A DNA stretch of 64,000 nucleotides from Lachnospiraceae bacterium (lineage in GTDB: Bacteria > Bacillota > Clostridia > Lachnospirales > Lachnospiraceae): positions 1-64,000 of the forward strand of contig JAFUAB010000002.1 of the NCBI GenBank assembly GCA_017460885.1, given 5' to 3'. Shown here in pieces: positions 16,438 through 26,201 of the stretch. The stretch's first letter is position 1, and the number at the start of each line of letters is the position of its first letter. The notes beneath the pieces are model-generated. The model made no database searches, had not been told where the DNA came from, and saw only the letters and a list, made by a program, of their open reading frames with translations. The translations under genes were made by a program, and so were the position numbers.

Positions 16438-17660
16438 ATCGTATCGAGTATCCGGCCGATCATTGACGATACTCTGTTCAATATCAGGTGTCTGCTTTTG
16501 ACTTCTTCATAGCCGGCTCTGGCTATTTCAAGTCGTTCCTCCTCGTGAGAAAGATAATATGCGGCTTTTTCGCAGGCCTCATCGGGTGATTCGAATGCTT
16601 CGAGGTGTTTTCCTACAGTCAGATAATCCGGGATCTCGCTCTGGTAATTGGTCAGAAGAAAGCCTCCGACCCCCAGAATATCCCAGATCCTCTGCGGCAG
16701 TCCTTCACGTATTGGCCGCATTGTAGTGTTTAGGTTGATCCTGCTTGAACGAAAGACCTCAGGCATACCGGTCAGGGTGGATACGCCTCCGTGCATGATG
16801 ATATCGGGTGCTATCGATCGGAGAAGAGATACGTCACTTCTGGTAAAAAGGTGTACCTTTGCCTGTTCCTTCAGGGTTTCGGACATAGTAGCCAGAAGCA
16901 TCAGCCGGTCTCTGACCGTCAGTTCAAATCCGAAACATCCGTTCAACGTCCAGAATTCCGTCATATCTGTGATATAGTCATCGGATCCGGCAAGCTCATC
17001 CGGAAGAAGCCGGGCGGTCTCCGATAAGATCTCATCCGCTATATTGTTTTTGCCTGTTGCGGGTCCGCGTTCCGAAAAAACCGTTTCAAGGAGTCCCGTT
17101 CCTCCCAGAAGCTCCTGGGCTCCGATCAGGCCCTCACACAGTCCCTGTACTCTGGGAGACAGCTTGTCAAAGATTTCTGCGTAGTGGTTTTTTTCGTTAT
17201 AGAGAGAACCTATAAAGGATATGTCGTATTTGAAATCGCCGGGTTCATGTAATTCATCATCCCCGTAAAGCACGCTCAGGGGAAGATGAAAGATCCCGGA
17301 CGGGTTTTCTTTAACTGTTTCCAGGTATTGCGAACGGTCAAAGAGAAAGATACGGTTGCAACTGTTACGGATTGAAACCGACATCAGCTCTGCAACCGGA
17401 CAGTCAACACTCACGCAAACATAGAGGACCTTCAGCCTTTCGCATATTTCCGAGATATACGGAAAAAAATTAATGCTGAACACAAACATCGGTCTGTGGG
17501 TAAGTATCAGTTCGGCCAGAGTTCCGACACGTTCGCTGCCGGAAATGGCTTTGTTCGTCATTTCGTCGGTATCTTCTATAACGTCGATCCCCAAAGCCCT
17601 GAATGCATCGATATAGCCGGGCTCGCATATGCTGTTGTATCTGTGTATCACTATCTTCAT
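16425..17660 (-). CDS. CgeB-like glycosyltransferase, paralogue of the 15248 gene
   Basis: A 411-residue protein with the same plan as its neighbour: an N-terminal DUF3880-like domain (FVFSINFFPYISEICERLKV, VYVCVSVDCPVAE region), FIGSLYNEKNHYAEIFDKL in the middle, and SSRINLNTTMRPIREGLPQ, WDILGVGGFLLTNYQSE in the C-terminal lobe. Both proteins end with a helical block after HEEERLEIARAGYEEVKSRH. The gene is transcribed alone on the minus strand. GGAG lies about 9 bp before ATG 17660. It likely adds sugar to a surface protein or glycan; substrate unknown. Confidence 0.8.
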   Translation of the reverse strand: MKIVIHRYNSICEPGYIDAFRALGIDVIEDTDEMTNKAISGSERVGTLAELILTHRPMFVFSINFFPYISEICERLKVLYVCVSVDCPVAELMSVSIRNSCNRIFLFDRSQYLETVKENPSGIFHLPLSVLYGDDELHEPGDFKYDISFIGSLYNEKNHYAEIFDKLSPRVQGLCEGLIGAQELLGGTGLLETVFSERGPATGKNNIADEILSETARLLPDELAGSDDYITDMTEFWTLNGCFGFELTVRDRLMLLATMSETLKEQAKVHLFTRSDVSLLRSIAPDIIMHGGVSTLTGMPEVFRSSRINLNTTMRPIREGLPQRIWDILGVGGFLLTNYQSEIPDYLTVGKHLEAFESPDEACEKAAYYLSHEEERLEIARAGYEEVKSRHLILNRVSSMIGRILDTIGNT

Positions 17661-17736
17661 CTAAACCCGACTCCGAGTGTATCAACCGTTACCCTTGTCC
17701 GGGATTGTACCAATTTTTCGGGTATTTATCAATATT

Positions 17737-17765
17737 TTGTGATAAATATGTATTTTACGTCTAAA
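17737..17765 (+). promoter_or_regulatory. Possible promoter of the sugar-transferase operon
   Basis: TTGTGA (17737-17742), a 17-bp spacer and TCTAAA (17760-17765) lie in a markedly AT-rich stretch 40 bp ahead of the sugar-transferase gene. Both boxes match consensus at four of six positions. Confidence 0.35.
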
Positions 17766-17804
17766 TCTTGTGATTTGTTGTAATTAGGAGTAATATAAAA
17801 TAGT

Positions 17805-19205
17805 ATGATTAAAAATAATCAGAAATACTTTAATCAATTACATCTGATATTGGACGGCATAGTCGTGGCAGGCTCGTATCTGCTGGCGTGGTATTTCAAG
17901 TTCGGTGCTCCATGGGTTGAGGAGGTGCCCGGTCTTACCACGGAACAGTATATGATGGCTCTTTGGTTCATTGTGCCCGGTTATGTCCTGCTATATTATA
18001 TGATGAATCTCTACACTCCCAAGCGTGCAACCCTGCGCAGATACGAGATCATCAATATCATACAGGCCAATATCGTCGGGATGATCGGATTTGTTGTTAT
18101 CCTGTATATCATCAAGATGATCCATTTCTCCCGAATGCTGATCCTGATCTTTTTTGGGATCAATGTAGTACTTACCACCATATCGAGGAGCCTGCTGAGA
18201 AGTGTTCTGGAGTACTTCCGCAGAAAGGGATACAACATAAAGTATATTCTGATGGTAGGCTATTCGCGTGCCGGCGAGGAGTACATCAACCGCGTCAGCA
18301 ACAATCCTCAGTGGGGATATGTGATCAGGGGTATCCTGGACGATCATGTACCGGCCGGAACTCTTTATCGCGGGATCAAGGTGCTGGGAACCATAGACAA
18401 TCTTGAGATCATACTTCCCGAGAATAAGCTGGATGAGATAGATATCTCACTGGCGCTCGGCGATTACGACAAGCTGGAAAAGATAGTTTCCATGTGTGAA
18501 AAATCCGGTGTGCATACCAAATTTATCCCGGATTACAATTCTCTTTTCCCGGCCAATCCCTATACCGAGGATGTTTTGGGATTAAGCGTTGTGAATATCA
18601 GGAACGTGCCTCTTGCAGATCCGTTCAATAAAGGGGTAAAAAGGCTGTTTGACCTGCTCTTTTCTATAATCGCGATTATATTGACTTCTCCGGTCATGCT
18701 TGTTACTGCGCTCGCTGTAAAGTTTACATCACCCGGACCGGTCATGTTTAAACAGGAGAGAGTGGGCCTTCATAACAAGCCGTTTATGATGTATAAGTTC
18801 CGTTCGATGGTGGTACAGAAGAAGGAAAATGAGTCCAAGGGCTGGACTACCAGAGATGACCCGAGAGTAACCAAGGTGGGACATTTTATCAGGAAATACA
18901 GTATCGATGAACTCCCTCAGTTTTTTAACATACTGAAGGGCGACATGAGCGTTGTGGGGCCGAGACCGGAGAGGCCGCAGTTTGTTGAGAAGTTTAAGGA
19001 AGAAATACCGAGATACATGGTCAAGCATCAGGTCAGACCCGGCCTGACGGGATGGGCTCAGATCAATGGGTACAGGGGGGATACCTCGATAAAGCGCCGT
19101 GTCGAACATGACATATATTATATTGAAAACTGGAACCTCTGGTTCGATATAAAGATAATATTATTGACAGTATTCAGGGTGTTCATAGACAAGAATGCAT
19201 ATTGA
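17805..19205 (+). CDS. Polyprenyl-phosphate sugar-1-phosphate transferase (initiating enzyme)
   Basis: A 466-residue enzyme that starts surface polysaccharide synthesis by moving a sugar-1-phosphate onto undecaprenyl phosphate. The first 115 residues hold four membrane helices. Residues 130-260 form a CoA-binding-like Rossmann domain. A fifth helix (about 275-297) leads into the bacterial sugar transferase core: FKQERVGLHNKPFMMYKFRS, DELPQFFNILKGDMSVVGPR and PGLTGWAQINGYRG. This is the WbaP/EPS polyprenyl-glycosylphosphotransferase architecture. TAGGAG lies 14 bp upstream of the ATG. An LCP gene follows on the same strand. Confidence 0.92.
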   Translation: MIKNNQKYFNQLHLILDGIVVAGSYLLAWYFKFGAPWVEEVPGLTTEQYMMALWFIVPGYVLLYYMMNLYTPKRATLRRYEIINIIQANIVGMIGFVVILYIIKMIHFSRMLILIFFGINVVLTTISRSLLRSVLEYFRRKGYNIKYILMVGYSRAGEEYINRVSNNPQWGYVIRGILDDHVPAGTLYRGIKVLGTIDNLEIILPENKLDEIDISLALGDYDKLEKIVSMCEKSGVHTKFIPDYNSLFPANPYTEDVLGLSVVNIRNVPLADPFNKGVKRLFDLLFSIIAIILTSPVMLVTALAVKFTSPGPVMFKQERVGLHNKPFMMYKFRSMVVQKKENESKGWTTRDDPRVTKVGHFIRKYSIDELPQFFNILKGDMSVVGPRPERPQFVEKFKEEIPRYMVKHQVRPGLTGWAQINGYRGDTSIKRRVEHDIYYIENWNLWFDIKIILLTVFRVFIDKNAY

Positions 19206-19238
19206 TCAAAACAAAGAACATCCGGGGAGGACAAACTA

Positions 19239-20327
19239 ATGGCAGCAAAGAAAAGAAAGAAGAAAAAAGGCTTAAGTACCGTTGCGAAGGTGATAATCTT
19301 CATAATGGAACTGCTGATCCTCGGTGCAGCCGGGCTGGTACTGTATTTTACCACCAAGACGACCGAGACAGGCAAGGTTGAGATCAAGGAAGAAGAGATC
19401 GTCATCAACGATGCCGTTAAGGAAGCGGAGGAGACGACCATGAAGGGGTATTGGAACATAGCTCTTTTCGGAGTTGATTCCAGAGCCAGTCAGCTGACCA
19501 AGAATACCCGAAGCGATACGATAATGATCGCCAGCATCGATCAGGATACCGGAGAGATACGACTGGTCAGTGTTTACCGTGACACATATCTTAACCTGGG
19601 TAATGATTCATACAATAAGGCAAATGCCGCATATGCCAAGGGCGGACCTGAACAGGCTATCAATATGCTGAACATGAATCTGGATATGAATATCTCGGAT
19701 TTCGTAACGATTGGTTTTGAAGGCCTGATAGACGTTGTGGATGCTCTGGGAGGAGTTCCCATCAATGTTGAGAGTGCCGAGATTGAACATTTGAACAATT
19801 ACCAGCGAAGCATGTTCCTGGATGAGAACGGTAAGGGCGGACTTAATGAGAACATCGTACCCGTGACCGCAACCGGACTGCAGACATTGAGCGGACTTCA
19901 GGCTACGGCATACTGCCGTATCAGATATACCGCAGGCGATGACTTCAGACGAGCCGAGAGACAGCGTACCGTTCTGCTGGCATGCATGGAAAAGGCAAAA
20001 ACAGCAAATGTATCCCAGCTTACGCAGATAGCAAACAATATCTTCAGCGAGGTTTATACGTCTCTTGATCTGAATGATATAATCGCACTGCTCGGGGATA
20101 TATCCAAATACAGAGTAGTGGGACAGGACGGATTCCCCAACGAAAGTCTCAGAGCTACGGGTTCCATCGGCTCCAAGGGCTCATGCGTCGTACCGATCAC
20201 TTTATCGGACAATGTAAAGTGGCTTCACTGGTTCCTGTTCAATGATGAGGGATATACACCGTCTGCTACGGTTGAAACCTGTTCTCAGAAGGTGTATTCC
20301 GATACACACAGCTATGTGGGTAACTGA
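19239..20327 (+). CDS. LytR-CpsA-Psr (LCP) family cell-wall polymer ligase
   Basis: A 362-residue type II membrane protein. A lysine-rich cytoplasmic head (KKRKKKKG) and one helix (about 17-40) precede an extracellular LCP domain beginning at NIALFGVDSR, with NTRSDTIMI, VSVYRDTYL and, later, YCRIRYTAGDDFRRAERQR. The Arg and Asp residues of these motifs bind the polyprenyl pyrophosphate in known LCP enzymes, which attach teichoic acid or capsule to peptidoglycan. Placement right after the initiating sugar transferase suggests it attaches that polymer. GGGGAGG precedes ATG 19239. The TGA overlaps the next ATG by one base. Confidence 0.92.
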   Translation: MAAKKRKKKKGLSTVAKVIIFIMELLILGAAGLVLYFTTKTTETGKVEIKEEEIVINDAVKEAEETTMKGYWNIALFGVDSRASQLTKNTRSDTIMIASIDQDTGEIRLVSVYRDTYLNLGNDSYNKANAAYAKGGPEQAINMLNMNLDMNISDFVTIGFEGLIDVVDALGGVPINVESAEIEHLNNYQRSMFLDENGKGGLNENIVPVTATGLQTLSGLQATAYCRIRYTAGDDFRRAERQRTVLLACMEKAKTANVSQLTQIANNIFSEVYTSLDLNDIIALLGDISKYRVVGQDGFPNESLRATGSIGSKGSCVVPITLSDNVKWLHWFLFNDEGYTPSATVETCSQKVYSDTHSYVGN

Positions 20328-21265
20328 TGATGTCAGTAACTGTTGATATAATAATACCGACTTATAAACCCGATGAGAGATTCTTAAGATGCCTTGAGCT
20401 TCTCGGATCTCAGACTGTCAGGCCATCGAGGATCCTTATCGTAAATACCGAAGAAGTGTATTATGATAAGCTGCTAAATAACCGCAGTATTCCGTGGAAT
20501 GTACGCGATATTACGGATGTTATCCATGTGCATAAGGAAGACTTCGATCATGGCGGGACCCGACGTATGGCTGTGTCACGCACCGAAGCCGATTATTTCG
20601 TGATGATGACGCAGGATGCGATACCTTATGACGACAAACTCATCGAAAATCTGCTGGCGCCCTTGCAATTGGACAGACAGATAGCGGTGTCATATGCAAG
20701 ACAACTTGCAGCGCCGGGAGCTCGTGAAACCGAAAAATATACACGTAAATTTAACTATCCGGCCCAGCCGAGGGTGAAATCCGCCCAGGATCTGGCCACT
20801 CTCGGAATAAAAACGTACTTTTGTTCCAATGTATGTGCCCTTTATAACAGAAAATATTATGATGAAGCCGGCGGTTTTATAGAACATACGATATTTAATG
20901 AAGACATGATCATGGCAGCCGGCCTGGTCAAACTGGGATATTCCGTTGCCTATACTCCGGCTGCACAGGTTTATCATTCACATAATTACACATGTCTGCA
21001 GCAATTCAGACGTAATTTTGATCTGGCTGTATCCCAGACCCAGCATCCCGAGGTCTTTCGAGGGATATCTTCGGAAAAAGAAGGGGCACGCCTGGTTAAC
21101 GGATGCATAGCTTATCTGAAGGATATTCATAAGAGATATCTGATACCGGGCTTCATATTAAACTGCGGAGCCAGATTTCTGGGGTACAGAGCGGGACGCA
21201 GATACAGGCTGTTTCCCAAAGCGCTGCGACGCAGGATGTCAGCGAATCCCGGTTATTGGAAGTGA
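20327..21265 (+). CDS. Family 2 glycosyltransferase
   Basis: A 312-residue GT-A enzyme. The donor-binding N-terminus is VDIIIPTYKPDERFLRCLEL, and a DXD-like acidic motif lies at MTQDAIPYDD. FNEDMIMAAGLVKLGYSVAY (about 189-208) supplies the probable base and the acceptor region, as in rhamnosyltransferase-like GT2 proteins. It shares one base with the upstream LCP stop codon, so the two are coupled, and an acyltransferase follows 3 bp later. Likely a chain-elongating enzyme of the same polymer; sugar unknown. Confidence 0.85.
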   Translation: MMSVTVDIIIPTYKPDERFLRCLELLGSQTVRPSRILIVNTEEVYYDKLLNNRSIPWNVRDITDVIHVHKEDFDHGGTRRMAVSRTEADYFVMMTQDAIPYDDKLIENLLAPLQLDRQIAVSYARQLAAPGARETEKYTRKFNYPAQPRVKSAQDLATLGIKTYFCSNVCALYNRKYYDEAGGFIEHTIFNEDMIMAAGLVKLGYSVAYTPAAQVYHSHNYTCLQQFRRNFDLAVSQTQHPEVFRGISSEKEGARLVNGCIAYLKDIHKRYLIPGFILNCGARFLGYRAGRRYRLFPKALRRRMSANPGYWK

Positions 21266-21268
21266 CGG

Positions 21269-22324
21269 ATGAGTAAAAAGTCTCATGAATACTATATCGA
21301 TATAGCACGTGTTTTTTCGATGACGTCTGTCATTATGATCCATGTGGGCGCGATGAGCTGGTATGATGCTCCGTTTTCGATCTATCCGTGGGGGGTCATG
21401 AATCTGTTTGATCTCCTTTCCAGGTATTGTGTTCCGGTTTTTCTGATGATAAGCGGATATCTGTTTCTTGATCCCGAGCGTGATATTCCCGTTAAGAAGA
21501 TATACACCCGATATTTACCGAGACTTTTGGCTGCTTTTTTCTTCTGGTCGTTCCTTTACGCATTGATAACTTCGGGCTTCGCGACTCAGAGGACGCTTGA
21601 AAACGGAGTCGGGTTTAAGATCATACAGGATACGTTCTGGGGACATTACCACATGTGGTATATGTACATAATCGTAGGCCTCTATATAATTACTCCGGCT
21701 CTGCGTCCAATAGCTGCCGACAGAAAAGCTTCCCGATACTTTCTGATCGTTTCTTATCTGCTGAGTTATGTTATGCCGATGATACAGATGATACCGTTCA
21801 TATACGAGCATACGGCTAAGTATACCAACAGACTGGAGTTGAAGTTTATTACCGGATATGTATTTTATTATCTCGCAGGATACTATTTCGGATCGGCCGA
21901 ATTGACGGCCAGACAGCAAAAACTTGCATACATTATCGGAACCTGCGCATTTATCTTTTCGGTAACTGTCGTTACCGCATATGTTCTGATCATGCAGTTC
22001 CCTAATTCCGAGCTTCATGAGTACTATACGGCCGGAGTTCCGGTGTACAGTATCGCCGCCTTTTTGTTCTTTAAATATAAATTTAATAAATTTGACCTTA
22101 ATACAAAGCCCGGAAGGGTCATACTGTGGATGTCAAAACTGAGCTTTGGTGTATACATGGCGCATGATTTCGGGCTTATAGTGTTTAAGAAGGCCGGAAT
22201 TACGCCTATGATCGCAAGTCCGTTCATATCCATGCCGTTAATGACATTGACTGATCTGGTCATATCACTGCTGATCGCCTGGATAGTCAGTCTGATACCG
22301 GGTCTGCGAAAATGGGTCATATAG
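21269..22324 (+). CDS. Acyltransferase family 3 membrane protein
   Basis: A 351-residue protein with about ten membrane helices. The N-terminal motif YYIDIARVFSMTSVIMIHVG places the conserved Arg in the first helix and a His in the helix end (IMIHVG), as in the acyltransferase 3 / OafA family that O-acetylates surface polysaccharides. FLMISGYLFL and the basic RYLPRLL after it are also typical. Last gene of the sugar transferase-LCP-GT2 run; it probably acetylates that polymer. Confidence 0.85.
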   Translation: MSKKSHEYYIDIARVFSMTSVIMIHVGAMSWYDAPFSIYPWGVMNLFDLLSRYCVPVFLMISGYLFLDPERDIPVKKIYTRYLPRLLAAFFFWSFLYALITSGFATQRTLENGVGFKIIQDTFWGHYHMWYMYIIVGLYIITPALRPIAADRKASRYFLIVSYLLSYVMPMIQMIPFIYEHTAKYTNRLELKFITGYVFYYLAGYYFGSAELTARQQKLAYIIGTCAFIFSVTVVTAYVLIMQFPNSELHEYYTAGVPVYSIAAFLFFKYKFNKFDLNTKPGRVILWMSKLSFGVYMAHDFGLIVFKKAGITPMIASPFISMPLMTLTDLVISLLIAWIVSLIPGLRKWVI

Positions 22325-22393
22325 CGAATGTGATCCCCCCCGGCGGGCTTTTTCCAAAAGAGCTAAAAATTTAAATATCTCTGACAAATACAT

Positions 22394-22421
22394 TTGATAT
22401 TGGAGTCATACCAAGTATAAT
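22394..22421 (+). promoter_or_regulatory. Promoter ahead of the phenylacetate-CoA ligase gene
   Basis: TTGATA (22394-22399), a 16-bp spacer and a perfect TATAAT (22416-22421) lie 125 bp upstream of the start codon. The untranslated leader contains GGAAATGCTGAT and ATCAGCCCTTCC, arms related to the CAGGGAAACGCTGATT repeat family. Confidence 0.6.
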
Positions 22422-22545
22422 ATTTATGGAAATGCTGATTTTTGCGTATTCTGACGGAGACCGCCGGGAACAGGCTAAATTAATCAGCCCTTCCAAAATA
22501 ATTTATGTGGAAGTATATGATGAGATGAGAGGAGGATTATAAATA

Positions 22546-23847
22546 ATGGAGAGATACTATCAGGAGGAAATCGAGTGCGCCTCGCCGGAGAGGATACGCG
22601 AGATCCAGTCAGAGAAGCTTGTCGAGCAGGTTCGGCATGTATGGGAAAATGTTCCCTATTATAGGAAGAAAATGGAAGTGGCAGGAGTTACGCCCGATGA
22701 TGTTAAGTCAGTGGACGACCTGCATAAGCTGCCATTCCTGTCCAAGGCCGACCTGAGAGAGGCATATCCCTATGGATTGGTTGGAGTTCCGCTTAAGGAT
22801 TGTGTGCGGATACAGTCTACTTCGGGAACCACCGGCAAGAGAGTCGTGGCTTTCTACACCCAGGGCGATATCGATCTCTGGGAGGAGTGTTGTGCAAGAG
22901 CGATAACTGCGGCTGGAGGCACTGACGAGGATGTATGTCAGGTTTCCTATGGATACGGATTATTTACGGGTGGCCCCGGATTAAACGGTGGATCCCACAA
23001 GGTCGGGTGTCTGACGATCCCGACCAGTTCGGGAAACACGGATCGTCAGATCATGTTCATTATGGATCTGCAGGCTACGATCATATGCTGTACACCAAGC
23101 TATGCTGCTTTTCTGGGTGAGCGGATGAAGGAAATGGGATACGGTCCCGATGATATTCCGCTGAAGGCAGGCATTTTTGGCGCTGAGGCATGGTCAGAGG
23201 AAATGCGTCGCGATATAGAGAAGACTCTCGGTATCAAGGCATATGACATATACGGACTTACTGAGCTATCCGGGCCCGGAGTTGCCTTTGAGTGCTCGGC
23301 TCAGCAGGGCATGCATATCAACGAAGATCATTTTATCGCCGAGATCATCGATCCGGATACCGAAGAGGTTCTCCCCGACGGCACCCAGGGTGAGCTGGTA
23401 TTTACGGCAGTGGACAAGAAGGCATTCCCGATGATCAGATACCGTACCCGTGATATCTGTACGCTGACCCGTGAAAAATGCTCCTGCGGACGTACCCATG
23501 TACGTATGGCCAAGCCTAAGGGCAGGTCCGACGATATGCTGATCATCCGCGGTGTAAACGTATTCCCGAGTCAGATCGAGACGGTGCTCCTGAATCACGG
23601 TTATGGAGCTAACTATCAGATACTGGTTGACCGCGTCAACAACACCGATACCTTTGAGGTCAAGGTGGAGATGACGCCCGAGATGTTCACGGATAATCTG
23701 GGCGAGGTTGAAAGCAGGCAGAAGGAGCTTTCCGACGGCCTTAAGTCGATGCTGGGCATCAAGGCCAAGGTTACCCTCGTTGCGCCCAAGACTATTGCCA
23801 GGAGCGAGGGCAAGGCGGTGCGCGTGATCGATAACCGCAAGATCTGA
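22546..23847 (+). CDS. paaK: Phenylacetate-CoA ligase
   Basis: A 433-residue AMP-forming ligase that activates phenylacetate (or related aryl acids) with ATP and CoA. The ATP loop is QSTSGTTGKRVV (about residue 90-101), with YGLTELSGPG near 240 and the C-terminal hinge GRSDDMLIIRGVNVFPSQIE near 328. Length and motifs fit the PaaK family. GAGAGGAGG precedes ATG 22546. The small ACT-domain gene 85 bp downstream is a frequent partner in anaerobes, where the pair often accompanies indolepyruvate or 2-ketoacid oxidoreductase genes; those are not in the window. Confidence 0.92.
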   Translation: MERYYQEEIECASPERIREIQSEKLVEQVRHVWENVPYYRKKMEVAGVTPDDVKSVDDLHKLPFLSKADLREAYPYGLVGVPLKDCVRIQSTSGTTGKRVVAFYTQGDIDLWEECCARAITAAGGTDEDVCQVSYGYGLFTGGPGLNGGSHKVGCLTIPTSSGNTDRQIMFIMDLQATIICCTPSYAAFLGERMKEMGYGPDDIPLKAGIFGAEAWSEEMRRDIEKTLGIKAYDIYGLTELSGPGVAFECSAQQGMHINEDHFIAEIIDPDTEEVLPDGTQGELVFTAVDKKAFPMIRYRTRDICTLTREKCSCGRTHVRMAKPKGRSDDMLIIRGVNVFPSQIETVLLNHGYGANYQILVDRVNNTDTFEVKVEMTPEMFTDNLGEVESRQKELSDGLKSMLGIKAKVTLVAPKTIARSEGKAVRVIDNRKI

Positions 23848-23932
23848 CCGGTTCACCGCGCATAGATACAGGGGTAAATGAAGTTTTAATTTATTTGCAG
23901 AGTCGGATTTGATTTTATTGGAGGAAATAGAT

Positions 23933-24367
23933 ATGAGCATAAAACAGATATCCGTTTTTCTTGAGAATAAACCCGGAACTTTGAGCCGGATGACCAAGGT
24001 GCTGGCTGATCATAAGATAGACTTAAGAGCCCTTTCACTGGCCGAGACCAAGGATTTCGGCATCGCCCGCATGATCGTTGATGACGTGCTGGCTGCCACC
24101 AGCGTGCTGAAGGATGCTGATTTCATCGCGTCATTGACTCCCGTCCTGGCATATGAGATACCGGACGAGACCGGCGGACTGAACAAGCTGTTGCAGGCGT
24201 TTAATGAATGCAACGTCAACGTGGAGTACATGTATTCCTTCCTGGGGGGCAAAAAGGCGAAGAGTGCGTATATGATCTTCCGCGTAGCTGACACCGAGGC
24301 TGCCGAGGCCGCACTGACGGGCAAGGGACTAAGGCCTCTGACGCAGGAACAGGTTGGAGAGATATGA
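23933..24367 (+). CDS. Tandem ACT domain protein
   Basis: About 144 residues with two ACT domains. The first opens with IKQISVFLENKPGTLSRMTK and the second covers about 70-140, with GGLNKLLQAFNECNVNVEYMYS. Such proteins bind amino acids and are regularly encoded beside paaK in Clostridia, probably sensing aromatic amino acids. ATG 23933 is chosen because GGAGGAAAT lies directly upstream and ACT homology starts at once; an upstream ATG at 23909 precedes that site. Confidence 0.88.
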   Translation: MSIKQISVFLENKPGTLSRMTKVLADHKIDLRALSLAETKDFGIARMIVDDVLAATSVLKDADFIASLTPVLAYEIPDETGGLNKLLQAFNECNVNVEYMYSFLGGKKAKSAYMIFRVADTEAAEAALTGKGLRPLTQEQVGEI

Positions 24368-24400
24368 TCGGCATTTGCTTAAATGGTCGGTAACAGAATA

Positions 24401-24501
24401 TATAGTGACGAATTTAGTAATTGCCGTATGGCGAGCCATAATGCTTGAATTTATGGCAGTTATGGCTCGGCAAAGTGCAATTACTTAATTCTTTTACTAT
24501 A
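24401..24501. mobile_element. MITE-like element, copy 1 (upstream of clpX)
   Basis: A 101-bp imperfect palindrome with TATAGT...ACTATA ends and inner arms TTAGTAATTGC / GCAATTACTTAA and GCGAGCCATAATGC / GTTATGGCTCGGC. The reverse complement of this sequence recurs at 43112-43213 with few changes. It codes for nothing. The terminal TA suggests movement by a Tc1/mariner or IS630-type transposase, which is inference. It ends only 16 bp before the clpX start codon. Confidence 0.75.
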
Positions 24502-24517
24502 AGTTTTAAATGAAATT

Positions 24518-26032
24518 ATGATGGATAACAACAACACAACAAATAACACCAACGAAACGGAAGAAAAATATAATGACGAGCAGAGGGTAGAACAGAAGGA
24601 AGGACAGAACGAAGGTCAGAACGAGGGTCAGAACGAGGGACAGGATAGAGTTATGTCAACCAATTTCGAAAGTTCAGATAATGCCGACAATAACGATAAT
24701 ACCGGCGATTCCGACCGTGAGGATGTCTGTTTCATCTGCCGCCGGCCCGAAAGCAAGGCCGGCAAGATGTTCAAACTCATGCAGGGCATATGCGTGTGCC
24801 CGGACTGCATGAACAAGACCATGACCACGGTCTCAACCAATTTTGACTATCAGGGACTGCTGAATAATCCAAACGTCAGCATCTTTAATATGTCCGATCT
24901 GCAGGGAGACGGCGCGATACCGAACAAGCAGAAGATCAAAAAGCGTAAAAAGGACGAGAAGCCCGAGCCCATCATTAATCTGAAGGATATCCCTGCTCCG
25001 CACAAGATCAAGGCTTCGCTTGATGAGTATGTGGTTGGCCAGGAATATGCCAAAAAGGTCATGAGCGTAGCCGTCTACAACCATTACAAGCGCGTTGCGA
25101 CCGATACGATGGACGACATCGAGATCGAGAAATCCAACATGCTGATGATTGGCCCCACAGGATGCGGCAAGACATATCTGGTCAAGACCCTGGCTAAGCT
25201 GCTCAACGTACCGCTGGCCATAGCGGATGCGACCTCACTGACGGAAGCCGGCTACATCGGCGACGACATCGAGAGCGTGATCAGCAAGCTGCTGGTAGCT
25301 GCCGACAATGACGTGGACAGGGCCGAACAGGGCATCGTCTTTATCGATGAGATAGACAAGATCGCCAAGAAGGCAGAGACCAGATCCCGAGATGTGAGCG
25401 GAGAGTCCGTACAGCAGGGTATGCTTAAGCTTCTGGAGGGCGCTGAGGTGGAGGTTCCCGTGGGATCCAACTCCAAAAATGCCATGGTCCCGCTGGCTAC
25501 GGTCAATACGAGAAACATCCTTTTTATCTGCGGCGGTGCCTTTCCGGATCTGGATGAGATCATCCGCAAACGCTTAAGCAAGTCCGCAGGCATCGGCTAC
25601 GGCGCGATGATAAAGGATTCGGAGAAGGACGTATCGGAGATACTTAAGCAGGTCAAGACAGAGGATCTGCGTGAGTTCGGCATGATCCCCGAGTTCATAG
25701 GCCGTCTGCCTATGGTCTTCACACTGTCCGCGCTGGATAAGGATATGCTGGTGAAGATACTTAAGGAACCCAAGAACGCGATACTTAAGCAGTATCAAAA
25801 ATTGCTTGAGCTCGATGAGGTCAAACTGGATTTCACTGACGACGCACTCGAGGCAATCGCTGAAAAAGCACTCGAACGAGACACCGGAGCCAGGGCACTT
25901 CGTTCCATTATAGAAGAATTCATGCTCGACATCATGTATGAGATCCCGAAGGATGACAACATCGGACACGTCACGATAACAGGTGATTACATCAAAGGCA
26001 CCGGAGGTCCGGTGATCGAACTCAGAGGATAA
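24518..26032 (+). CDS. clpX: ATP-dependent Clp protease ATP-binding subunit ClpX
   Basis: A 504-residue AAA+ unfoldase that feeds substrates to ClpP. The zinc-binding N-domain Cys residues are at about 71-99 (CFICRR and CVCPDCM). Walker A is [12 protein letters not shown] (about 209), Walker B is [10 protein letters not shown] and the sensor-2 region is [14 protein letters not shown]. Residues 1-60 form an unusual Asn/Gln/Glu-rich extension with four EGQN repeats. ATG 24653 after a GAGGGACAGG stretch would give a more normal N-terminus, so the true start is uncertain. clpP is not adjacent. The MITE-like element immediately upstream may have altered the expression signals. Confidence 0.93.
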   Translation: MMDNNNTTNNTNETEEKYNDEQRVEQKEGQNEGQNEGQNEGQDRVMSTNFESSDNADNNDNTGDSDREDVCFICRRPESKAGKMFKLMQGICVCPDCMNKTMTTVSTNFDYQGLLNNPNVSIFNMSDLQGDGAIPNKQKIKKRKKDEKPEPIINLKDIPAPHKIKASLDEYVVGQEYAKKVMSVAVYNHYKRVATDTMDDIEIEKSNMLMIGPTGCGKTYLVKTLAKLLNVPLAIADATSLTEAGYIGDDIESVISKLLVAADNDVDRAEQGIVFIDEIDKIAKKAETRSRDVSGESVQQGMLKLLEGAEVEVPVGSNSKNAMVPLATVNTRNILFICGGAFPDLDEIIRKRLSKSAGIGYGAMIKDSEKDVSEILKQVKTEDLREFGMIPEFIGRLPMVFTLSALDKDMLVKILKEPKNAILKQYQKLLELDEVKLDFTDDALEAIAEKALERDTGARALRSIIEEFMLDIMYEIPKDDNIGHVTITGDYIKGTGGPVIELRG

Positions 26033-26109
26033 ATCGAGCGGGTCGGATGAGTATAGACTAATAACGGACTTAGCAAAATTTAATAATTTAGACACAATAT
26101 TTGGATTGC

Positions 26110-26150
26110 AAACAGGCGCACTTTTCGATACAATGAAAGTGCGCTTGTTT
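26110..26150 (+). terminator. Terminator after clpX
   Basis: Arms 26110-26124 and 26136-26150 form a 15-bp stem with one G-T pair around an 11-base loop. The right arm runs into TTGTTTTGTG. It lies 77 bp after the clpX stop. Confidence 0.7.
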
Positions 26151-26201
26151 TGTGTAAAGTGCATATAATTTAAGGGACAAAAGTCCCGGAATGGAGGCAA
26201 A

